NCBI RefSeq assembly: GCF_025998815.1
Contig: NZ_AP026678.1
Location: 2,418,001 to 2,482,000, forward strand
Origin: Ignavibacterium sp.
GTDB lineage: Bacteria; Bacteroidota; Ignavibacteria; Ignavibacteriales; Ignavibacteriaceae
Length of the DNA: 64,000 bases
Direction: 5' to 3'
The translations under genes and the position numbers were made by a program. The notes beneath the pieces are model-generated. The model saw only the letters and a program-made list of their open reading frames with translations, had not been told where the DNA came from and searched no databases. Positions 35,659 to 41,829 of the stretch are shown one piece after another (position 1 is the first letter of the stretch; each line of letters opens with the position of its first letter).

Positions 35659-36903
35659 ATGCCAGAAAACATTGACATAAAGCTTTTAATAGGACTTAAG
35701 CCAGAACAGATTATCCAATATCTCAAACGCAAAGGATACAAGATAAGCTGGAACTGGCAGGACACCTGGAAAGAAGCAAATACAAAAGCCTTCACTGTTG
35801 CCAAGGCGATGAAGCTCGATATTCTTTCGGATATTCGTAATGAACTTCAAAACGCTATTGATAATGGTTTATCTTTTCAACAATTTAAAGAAAACTTAAA
35901 ACCAACGCTCAAAGCAAAAGGCTGGTGGGGAAAAGTAAAAGCCAAAGATGTCCCTTCCGACTTTCCACTGCCTCCAGATGTCGATCCTGAGAAAGAAGTC
36001 TTACTCGGCTCTCCCTGGCGGCTCAGAACAATCTATCGCACCAATATGAAGGTTGCTTACTCTGCCGGCCATTACAAAAATATGATTGAAAATATCAAAA
36101 ACAGACCTTACTGGATGTATTCAGCTGTGCTTGATCAAAACACACGACCATCGCACCGGGTATTACACGGCAAAGTTTACCGGGCTGACGATCCTATTTG
36201 GGACAAAATCTACCCACCGAATGATTGGAACTGTCGATGTTCTGTAATTCCTCTCGATGATGATGATCTTGAGGAAATGAATTTAAAAGTAGCGGAAGCC
36301 TCCCGGCTTCCGATGTCCTTCAAAATTGGCAAAGGCTGGGACTACAATCCCGCCAAAGCATTCCTGAACTTTGATACTGGCTTCGGTAACTTTAAAATCT
36401 ATCCTCATCAAAAAACATATAAAGATTATGGTAGACCCCCAGTTGAAGATTTACCAGACGAGTTCTATTCCTCTATGCCAGACTTATTCCCAACTATTAA
36501 AGAAATAGGTAAAAAAGAATTCGTCACTTTATTGAAGGAAAATTTTCTTGGAAAAAAAACTTATAAAATTGTTGATACTGTAGATGATGATAAGTCTGTA
36601 TTTACATTTGAAAGACTATCCCATATCTTAGATAAACAGGATGGCAGAGAAAAATTTATTCCTCTTATTGAATTGACTCTCAAAAATCCTTTTGAAGTTT
36701 ATATGGCACTTTATCAATCTGATAAAGGATTTGTTGAATATCGAAAACACTATATCGGGCTATTCAAAGACAATAGAAAAAGACCTTTTTTCGTTATTGC
36801 TAAACAAGAAAAAGATTCAACTATTTTCTGGAATGCCTTTCCAAAAGACACTAAAGAAATCAACAAATCAAGAAAAGGCACTTTAATATATTATAAAAAA
36901 TAA
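35659..36903 (+). CDS. MuF head-morphogenesis protein with C-terminal nuclease-toxin-like domain
   Basis: 414 residues counting from ATG 35659 (GGAGG eight bases upstream; an earlier GTG-type start would lie in the REP). Residues about 95-200 are the MuF/SPP1-gp7 domain: WRLRTIYRTNMKVAYSAGHYKNM, RPSHRVLHGKVYRADDPIWD and NDWNCRCSVIPL. It joins the portal and enters virions. Residues about 274-414 (KEIGKKEFVTLLKENFLG...RLSHILDKQDGREKFIPLIELTLKNPFEVYM...RKHYIGLF..RPFFVIAKQEKDSTIFWNAFP) resemble the barnase-EndoU-colicin-RelE-like (PBECR) toxins found at MuF C-termini. His of LSHIL and Arg/Lys of the last strands are candidate active-site residues. Such toxins may be injected with phage DNA. Confidence 0.85.
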   Translation: MPENIDIKLLIGLKPEQIIQYLKRKGYKISWNWQDTWKEANTKAFTVAKAMKLDILSDIRNELQNAIDNGLSFQQFKENLKPTLKAKGWWGKVKAKDVPSDFPLPPDVDPEKEVLLGSPWRLRTIYRTNMKVAYSAGHYKNMIENIKNRPYWMYSAVLDQNTRPSHRVLHGKVYRADDPIWDKIYPPNDWNCRCSVIPLDDDDLEEMNLKVAEASRLPMSFKIGKGWDYNPAKAFLNFDTGFGNFKIYPHQKTYKDYGRPPVEDLPDEFYSSMPDLFPTIKEIGKKEFVTLLKENFLGKKTYKIVDTVDDDKSVFTFERLSHILDKQDGREKFIPLIELTLKNPFEVYMALYQSDKGFVEYRKHYIGLFKDNRKRPFFVIAKQEKDSTIFWNAFPKDTKEINKSRKGTLIYYKK

Positions 36904-37008
36904 CCCCGCCGTTAGCGGGGCTGGTAAAACCAAAACTGATGGTTTTAACAGTTCCGTGCCTGCCATCAGACGCTTTAAGGTTATGCTCACGGAAGCACCT
37001 TAAAACGC
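36904..37008 (+). ncRNA. Putative structured RNA between MuF-toxin and orphan MuF gene
   Basis: Four pairings crowd into 105 bases right after the MuF stop. They are CCCCGC/GCGGGG (36904-36920), a 12-bp stem with one mismatch CTGGTAAAACCA/TGGTTTTAACAG (36921-36951), TTCCGTG/CACGGAA (36952-36958 with 36988-36994), and TTTAAGGT/ACCTTAAA (36974-36981 with 36997-37004). The last two interlock as a pseudoknot. No T-run follows, so it is not a plain terminator. No known RNA family is recognised. The remaining bases to 37120 are AT-rich leader. Confidence 0.5.
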
Positions 37009-37120
37009 TACTCAAAATTAATCAATCATCATCCCTTTGTCAATTCCTTTAATTTGAACTTTATTTTACTTAATTTTCTACAAAATCATATATAACTTTT
37101 TATTAAAGAAGTAATTGAAT

Positions 37121-37711
37121 ATGACAAAAGAACCGAAATTAATTTTATTAGATGCTTTTTATAATTTCCTTAAAGATAAAAACTTTAATAACTTGGAAAA
37201 CTTACAAAGTTTATTAAATGGACAAGAATTTTACCAATGGATTATAAATAATATCTCTGTAATTAAAGAATATGTTGATAGTCTTGCAGATATTAAAACT
37301 TACGATATGGAGTATTTACGAAGATTAATTATCAAAGAAAAATTTGATAAAATTAATCAAATTATGGTTTCTTATATATTAAAAGTTGCTTACTCTGCTG
37401 GCCATTACAAAAATATGATTGAAAATATCAAAAACAGACCTTACTGGATGTATTCAGCTGTGCTTGATCAAAACACACGACCAGCACATCGTGCATTAAG
37501 CAACAAAGTATTTTTTGCCGATGACCAAATATGGTATGAAATATTCCCAGTAAGCGATTGGAATTGCCGCTGTTCAATAATTCCTCTGGACGATGACGAT
37601 TTGAAAGAAATGAAAATAAAAAAGGTCAATATTAAAGAGAGGAAAGAACTTTTTAATATTGAGAAATGGTGGGCTTTCAAAATTGTTAAAAACTTAATTA
37701 TCTCGCCTTAG
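37121..37711 (+). CDS. Orphan protein: new N-terminus fused to a second MuF core
   Basis: 196 residues. Residues 1-88 (MTKEPKLILLDAFYNFLKDK...EYLRRLIIKEKFDKINQIM) are helical, acidic and unlike anything upstream. From 89 the protein repeats the MuF core (KVAYSAGHYKNMIENIKNRP, DQNTRPAHRALSNKVFFADDQIWYEIFPVSDWNCRCSIIPLDDDDLKEMK), then ends in a new 30-residue tip. About 100 bp (36052-36153 against 37385-37486) are nearly identical. This fits an immunity-like gene downstream of a toxin with a displaced older MuF end fused behind it. Stop overlaps the convergent gpG gene by 14 bases. A GTG/TTG codon 6 bases earlier is possible. Confidence 0.65.
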   Translation: MTKEPKLILLDAFYNFLKDKNFNNLENLQSLLNGQEFYQWIINNISVIKEYVDSLADIKTYDMEYLRRLIIKEKFDKINQIMVSYILKVAYSAGHYKNMIENIKNRPYWMYSAVLDQNTRPAHRALSNKVFFADDQIWYEIFPVSDWNCRCSIIPLDDDDLKEMKIKKVNIKERKELFNIEKWWAFKIVKNLIISP

Positions 37712-38207
37712 TTAATTTTTTAATGATTATATCTTTTATTCCCCTCAAATCACTCTCATTCAACTTCAGGAATGGTCTTGCAGGTATATAAAAACTACTC
37801 ATTTTATTCTTACTTGGCGTCTTAGCTTCTTTGCCTTCTCGTTTTTTTCTTAGATAAGTCTTCAACGAACTTCTATGTATCCACCCACCATAGTGATGTA
37901 TTGCTGCATAAATAAGATTTGTTGAGACACTTGCCGTTGTCTCATCTGCTTGCGATGTAATTGAATCTTTTAGTTCTTCTGTCCTTTGCAATATTTTCCC
38001 CGGCCAATATTTTTTCTTTTGTCTCTGCTTTATTGTTGCCGGTGAAAGTCGCTGCCATTTGCTGCCAAGTCTGCTGCCTTCGCTTTCAAAATTTTTAAGC
38101 ACACTTACTCGCATCGTCTCTGCAATTGATAACATAAGATTTCTGTTGCCGGTTAATCTTTTATTGAGCAATTCTATTATTTCCGGAGATTTAAATTCGT
38201 TAGTCAT
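37698..38207 (-). CDS. Phage virion morphogenesis protein, Mu gpG-like
   Basis: A 169-residue member of the phage virion morphogenesis family (PF05069 type). FESEGSRLGSKWQRLSPATIKQRQKK, LQRTEELKDSITSQ, YAAIHHYGG and IPARPFLKLNESDLRGI are the conserved blocks. It acts in head-tail joining. ATG 38207 is chosen because the preceding frame overlaps the Mor gene; the overlap is then 8 bases. Confidence 0.85.
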   Translation of the reverse strand: MTNEFKSPEIIELLNKRLTGNRNLMLSIAETMRVSVLKNFESEGSRLGSKWQRLSPATIKQRQKKKYWPGKILQRTEELKDSITSQADETTASVSTNLIYAAIHHYGGWIHRSSLKTYLRKKREGKEAKTPSKNKMSSFYIPARPFLKLNESDLRGIKDIIIKKLTKAR

Positions 38208-38502
38208 TAAACAAATCCTGCTGATTATTAATTGTAACTTTCTGTGACCCGATCTTATAGACAAGCCGTTCACTTACCCCGAGCATCCTTGCGAGTTCTT
38301 TTTCATTTTTAAACCCAAAATATTTCCTAATATATTCCTGTTTCATTTCCATCAAAGGTTTTTCTGAAAAATAAATTGCTGTCTTGGCAAAGTGGCTATA
38401 TAACTCAATAAATTTATCAATACCTATAATATCAACCAGGAGTCTCAAATCTCCATCTAAAAACTTGCTGTAATCTATTTCCTTTATCCAATGCATCTTC
38501 AT
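38200..38502 (-). CDS. Mor/C-family middle-late transcription activator
   Basis: A 100-residue protein. ELYSHFAKTAIYFSEKPLMEMK and the C-terminal helix-turn-helix KNEKELARMLGVSERLVYKIG match the Mor transcription activator family (Mor/C of Mu), which turns on middle and late promoters. Its position directly after GemA matches Mu gp16-gp17. It overlaps both neighbours by a few bases. Confidence 0.85.
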   Translation of the reverse strand: MKMHWIKEIDYSKFLDGDLRLLVDIIGIDKFIELYSHFAKTAIYFSEKPLMEMKQEYIRKYFGFKNEKELARMLGVSERLVYKIGSQKVTINNQQDLFND

Positions 38503-38945
38503 AACGACTCAATTGCTTTTTTTATTTTCCTTACATCACTCATCATAACCCACTCGAGTTTCTCTTTACCTGAGATTCTTTTAACAAATCTTTTAAAAGC
38601 ATCTTCATTTTTATTTTCAACTCTCGGTGAAGTCATCCACATAGCTTCCAACATTCTAAGCTGTTTAGGTGTTGCATAATGTTCTCTTAATCTTTCGTTC
38701 CATCGTATACCGAATTCATCATATTTCTTCTTGGCGTCTTTGTGCCTTTGCGTGAAATTTTCCCTTAACTCTTTTGGCAGCAGCTTAATCAACTTTTTTA
38801 TCAAATCAGCAGCCTGCTCATAACTCAAATCCTTACTACTACTAACTTCATAGCTTTCAAGTGCTGCACCATATTCTTCATCAGACAAATGAAGTTGATT
38901 TTTAAGTAAGTGAATTTTCGATATTTGTTTTTTATTTATTTCCAT
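38499..38945 (-). CDS. GemA-like regulator (Mu gp16, DUF1018)
   Basis: A 148-residue protein opening KKQISKIHLLKNQLHLSDEEYGAALESY, the GemA signature, followed by LSYEQAADLIKKLI and a C-terminal ATPKQLRMLEAMW...RFVKRISG..KLEWVMMSDVRKIKKAIESL. GemA affects host gene expression and decatenation in Mu. Directly upstream of mor, as in Mu. Confidence 0.88.
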   Translation of the reverse strand: MEINKKQISKIHLLKNQLHLSDEEYGAALESYEVSSSKDLSYEQAADLIKKLIKLLPKELRENFTQRHKDAKKKYDEFGIRWNERLREHYATPKQLRMLEAMWMTSPRVENKNEDAFKRFVKRISGKEKLEWVMMSDVRKIKKAIESL

Positions 38946-38946
38946 A

Positions 38947-39252
38947 TCAGAACAATTTTAATTGAGGATCAACTTTTGTTGTTTTCCAGAGACTCACTGC
39001 TTTCCCGCTCGTTGGGCTTACTCCAACGTCATAAAAATAAACCAGATTCATCTCGCGCAATTCTTTAACCCTTGGAGTTATTTGATGTGGATAACAGTTT
39101 AATGTAATCGCAACAAACTCTGTGCTGCAAGGTCCATATTGTCTTATAATATCATAAACCTTGCGCTGCATATTGCCGAGCTTATCAAGCTGCTCGGCAT
39201 ATGCAATGTCTCTCAACTTCTCGCTGAAATATCCTTCTCTTACTTTCTTCAT
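38947..39252 (-). CDS. Phage winged-helix protein
   Basis: A 101-residue protein. NMQRKVYDIIRQYGPCSTEFVAITLNCYPHQITPRVKELREMNLVYFYD (about 27-75) reads as a winged helix with its wing. Similar small proteins modify early phage transcription or replication. It overlaps the next upstream gene by four bases. Confidence 0.65.
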   Translation of the reverse strand: MKKVREGYFSEKLRDIAYAEQLDKLGNMQRKVYDIIRQYGPCSTEFVAITLNCYPHQITPRVKELREMNLVYFYDVGVSPTSGKAVSLWKTTKVDPQLKLF

Positions 39253-39644
39253 TTGTTATAAGTATAGAAAATGTGATCTTTGAATTCTCTCCAGTCAAAA
39301 TATCTGCTGTTTTTTACCTTTCTTTTTTTCTTTTTCATACGATCCCAAACATCAATTTTTCTCCAATATAATGCAGCATGCAATTTGTCCATTGGAATAT
39401 TGTATTTGCTGCATATCTCCGCTCTCGTCATCTTCTTCTTTTTGTAGAGCTGGCATATTTCGTTAAGATATTCAGTGGAATTATTTCTTATATTCTTTAA
39501 ATCCCAAAGTTTCACCCCAGCCCTCAAAAGCACTGCCCTTACCCTTGAGTCAGATAATTCGGTTTTTTCGACTATATAATCCCTGTTTATCTGTTTGGCA
39601 GCATATTTTTCAATAAGCTCCGGGGTGATTTTGCTCTTAGCCAT
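39249..39644 (-). CDS. Phage hypothetical protein with two HTH-like repeats
   Basis: 131 residues, basic. Two similar helix-turn-helix stretches are visible: VEKTELSDSRVRAVLLRAGVKLWDL and RAEICSKYNIPMDKLHAALYWRKIDVWD, each ending 'xxWD'. This suggests an internal duplication in a DNA-binding protein. No named family. Part of the early operon with ATGA-type overlaps. Confidence 0.6.
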   Translation of the reverse strand: MAKSKITPELIEKYAAKQINRDYIVEKTELSDSRVRAVLLRAGVKLWDLKNIRNNSTEYLNEICQLYKKKKMTRAEICSKYNIPMDKLHAALYWRKIDVWDRMKKKKRKVKNSRYFDWREFKDHIFYTYNK

Positions 39645-39819
39645 TTATACTTTTCTCCAATTCGAAAAATTTTCTTCTGCGATCCAGATCGTCAATAATT
39701 TTATTGTGATATTTTCTTGATTTTCTTATCTGATTCAACTCCTGAATTGTTACTTTAATTGCCCTTTTAAGGGCTCTTAAAGCAAGCTTCCAATGCGATT
39801 TAACAGCTAATGATACCAT
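39637..39819 (-). CDS. Short basic phage protein
   Basis: 60 residues, helical and Lys/Arg-rich (KLALRALKRAIKVTIQELNQIRKSRKYHNKIIDDLDRRRKFFELEK). Overlaps its downstream neighbour by 8 bases and starts one base after the upstream gene's stop region. Unknown function. Confidence 0.55.
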   Translation of the reverse strand: MVSLAVKSHWKLALRALKRAIKVTIQELNQIRKSRKYHNKIIDDLDRRRKFFELEKSING

Positions 39820-39820
39820 A

Positions 39821-40183
39821 TTAACCTCCTATTGCAAAATATTTTCTGTAATCAGGGATCCCGGCCAATACCTGGTCTTTAGAGCTCCTGGGGATATAGG
39901 CATCAAAGGTTTCTCTTTCGTTCAGAATAACCCGTCCCTTTTCTTCGGCCTCCTGCTTAAGCTGATTTATTTTATCGCGCATCTCTTTTAACTCGGCTTC
40001 AATAAATTCATCAAATTTTTTCTCAACTTTTTTTGTAAGATGAAATTCAACGCCTTCAAAATCTGCTTTGCCTTCAGGATATTTTTTCAATTCTCTTAGT
40101 GCAAGCGGATGCAAATCTTTTAGGATCTCATCCATGGCTTTCATCTTCTTGTAGTATTTTGCATATAGTTTTAATGCTTTCAT
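39821..40183 (-). CDS. Phage early hypothetical protein (coiled coil)
   Basis: 120 residues. A helical, charged protein (KKVEKKFDEFIEAELKEMRDKINQLKQEAEEKG, about 50-85) ending AYIPRSSKDQVLAGIPDYRKYFAIGG. It occupies the place of Gam in Mu but lacks the Gam pattern and is shorter, so I leave it unassigned. Start overlaps the stop of the tiny gene before it (ATGA). Confidence 0.6.
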   Translation of the reverse strand: MKALKLYAKYYKKMKAMDEILKDLHPLALRELKKYPEGKADFEGVEFHLTKKVEKKFDEFIEAELKEMRDKINQLKQEAEEKGRVILNERETFDAYIPRSSKDQVLAGIPDYRKYFAIGG

Positions 40184-40293
40184 TGTTGTTCCCTTTCTCT
40201 TGTTTCTTCCGATGGTTTGTTTATTTTTAGCAATGATATTATGAATAATCCGGAAAATTCACCGACTAATACTCCCAATAGAAAGCAAATCAT
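40180..40293 (-). CDS. 37-residue membrane protein, DUF3789-like
   Basis: MICFLLGVLVGEFSGLFIIS followed by a short charged tail ending EETREREQQ. The 'LGxLVGxxxGxFI' membrane segment is the DUF3789 pattern of tiny phage proteins. Both ends overlap neighbours by four bases (ATGA at 40290-40293 and 40180-40183), which supports real translation by coupling. Confidence 0.65.
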   Translation of the reverse strand: MICFLLGVLVGEFSGLFIISLLKINKPSEETREREQQ

Positions 40294-40532
40294 TTTAGCC
40301 CTCCTCTCTGTGCCATTGTTTGTTTGTGTATAATTTCTGCAATCTTGCTTTTGTAGCCATTCAGGAATAAGAACAATTCAAGATCACGTTCATAGTCAAT
40401 CCCAGCATTATCTTTTAACTTAATCCTCTTGTATAAAATCGCACAGTATCTATCAATAGCTTCGTAAGCATTATCAGCCTCCGGAATTACATCCATCATT
40501 ATGCTTCCTACTATTCTTGCCAGCATTTCCAT
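40290..40532 (-). CDS. Phage early hypothetical protein
   Basis: 80 residues (MEMLARIVGSIMMDVIPEADNAYEAIDRYCAILYKRIKLKDN...). Helical, no recognised family. It begins one base after the preceding stop, with GGAG-like bases in front, in the early operon. Confidence 0.6.
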   Translation of the reverse strand: MEMLARIVGSIMMDVIPEADNAYEAIDRYCAILYKRIKLKDNAGIDYERDLELFLFLNGYKSKIAEIIHKQTMAQRGGLK

Positions 40533-40793
40533 TTAATTTTCTCCTTTCTTCCTAACCGGAAATAAAGTTACTATACATTTGTTTTTGACAATGAATTCAA
40601 TGTCTAAATCTTCGTTCCGGAACAAAATCCCATTCTCATTGTCGCTTATATATCTTGACTGTGAGAATAATAATTTTATATGCTCAATTATTTCTCTTCT
40701 GCCAAGCATATCATTTAACATTATCCTGCTTAAAAATTGTTTGATCGCATGTTCAGATATTCTTACGCTCACTTTTACTTTTGTTGCATTCAT
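40533..40793 (-). CDS. Phage early hypothetical protein, DUF4258/BrnT-like fold possible
   Basis: 86 residues. RISEHAIKQFLSRIMLNDMLGRREIIEHIKLLFSQSRYISDNENGILFRNEDLDIEFIVKNKCIVTLFPVRK has the 'H-A...R......E.I...L' helix plus beta-hairpin of small RelE/BrnT-like folds. A nuclease role would be speculation. Overlaps MuB by four bases. Confidence 0.55.
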   Translation of the reverse strand: MNATKVKVSVRISEHAIKQFLSRIMLNDMLGRREIIEHIKLLFSQSRYISDNENGILFRNEDLDIEFIVKNKCIVTLFPVRKKGEN

Positions 40794-41713
40794 AATATCA
40801 ACACCTCCGCAGCACTTCTTACAAGCTTATCATTAATTTCCTTTTTGCTGGTTCTTGCCGCTCTGCTGGTCCTTAATATTAGTTTTTCAAGCTTTCTCCC
40901 GTTACCTTTTGATAGTTCATAAAAGGTCTTATAAACACCGTTTGTTGATGGAAAAACGGTTTGTATTATCAGCTTGGCATCTGTTTCGCTCCAATCTTCA
41001 AGTTGTGTTACTATGCCCACACGACTGTATAATTGCTTGAATTCGCCTCGTTTTCCTCTGAGATTCGCAATTAATCTCGGCAATCCTATCAGCAATATTC
41101 CTACGTTTGCTTTATCATATAGTCTTCTCACCATATCCAGCGCTCTATATGGTAAGTTTTCAGCTTCATCAATTATTACAAGCCGGTTACTGTCCTTAAG
41201 TTTATCACAACAATCTGAGAATAAATCATAAATGCCACCACTGCCATCCATCCCAAGTTTTTTGTGCAATTCACGGAAAAATACTTTTGTCGAATAACTC
41301 AGATCGGCTTCAATCAATATTACATCAGGATTTTGCCGTGCATATTCTTTTGCTGCTTTTGTCTTGCCCGTTCCTGCCTCCCCAACTACAACCCCAATTT
41401 CCTGGTCAAGATGGGCTACCTTTGCCGCCTGAAATAATAACTCTGAGTTTGTAATCGGACAGAACGGAATCATCTCTTTAGGCATCGCTTCTATTTCTTC
41501 TTGCCTTACAAGAAATGATGCAATTGCCCACTCAAGCTTTTGTACATCGCCAGGATATTTCCCGGCAAGATATGTTGATACTACGCTGGCACTGTAACCA
41601 ATTTGCTTGGCTATTCTGTTGATAGAAATATTCTTCCTGTCAACAAAGTCCCGCAGCTTGTTAAGAAGATTTCCTTCCGGATTTGGAAGATTTTCATTAG
41701 ATTTGTGTTGCAT
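40790..41713 (-). CDS. MuB-like transposition ATPase
   Basis: 307 residues. An N-terminal HTH (KNISINRIAKQIGYSASVVSTYLAGKYPGD, about 20-50) precedes an AAA+ ATPase: VVGEAGTGKTKAAKEYA (Walker A, about 93-101), RLVIIDEAENL (Walker B, about 158-166) and LLIGLPRL (sensor 1). MuB selects target DNA and activates the transposase. ATG 41713 has AAAGGA upstream; a longer frame adds translated palindrome sequence. C-terminal helices (about 240-300) match MuB's DNA-binding tail. Confidence 0.9.
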   Translation of the reverse strand: MQHKSNENLPNPEGNLLNKLRDFVDRKNISINRIAKQIGYSASVVSTYLAGKYPGDVQKLEWAIASFLVRQEEIEAMPKEMIPFCPITNSELLFQAAKVAHLDQEIGVVVGEAGTGKTKAAKEYARQNPDVILIEADLSYSTKVFFRELHKKLGMDGSGGIYDLFSDCCDKLKDSNRLVIIDEAENLPYRALDMVRRLYDKANVGILLIGLPRLIANLRGKRGEFKQLYSRVGIVTQLEDWSETDAKLIIQTVFPSTNGVYKTFYELSKGNGRKLEKLILRTSRAARTSKKEINDKLVRSAAEVLIL

Positions 41714-41740
41714 AAGCAATCCTTTCTTTATTATTATTTG

Positions 41741-41763
41741 TAGGGACAATGCTTGCATTGTCC
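41741..41763. repeat. REP-like palindrome between muA- and muB-like genes
   Basis: TAGGGACAATGC-TT-GCATTGTCC, with a perfect 9-bp stem (41744-41763). It shares the 'GTAGGGxxxxxxCTTG' form with 29544-29596. Confidence 0.65.
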
Positions 41764-41787
41764 GTTAATTAATTGTTTATGTATTTA

Positions 41788-41820
41788 CTCCGCAAGTGTG
41801 CGAGACTTGCGGAGTTTTTT
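41788..41820 (+). terminator. Terminator-like hairpin between transposase and MuB genes
   Basis: CTCCGCAAGT-GTGCGAG-ACTTGCGGAG followed by TTTTTT on the plus strand. The T-run points against plus-strand transcription reaching the transposase gene. On the minus strand the stem is preceded by A's and could reduce muB-like expression relative to the transposase. Confidence 0.75.
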
Positions 41821-41829
41821 ATGTCTAAG

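Noticed and set aside
36904-37008. Integron attC site
   Set aside because: The outer motifs do not fit RYYYAAC..GTTRRRY and no integrase is near.
39821-40183. Gam host-nuclease inhibitor
   Set aside because: Position fits but the protein is shorter and lacks the Gam sequence pattern; left as hypothetical.
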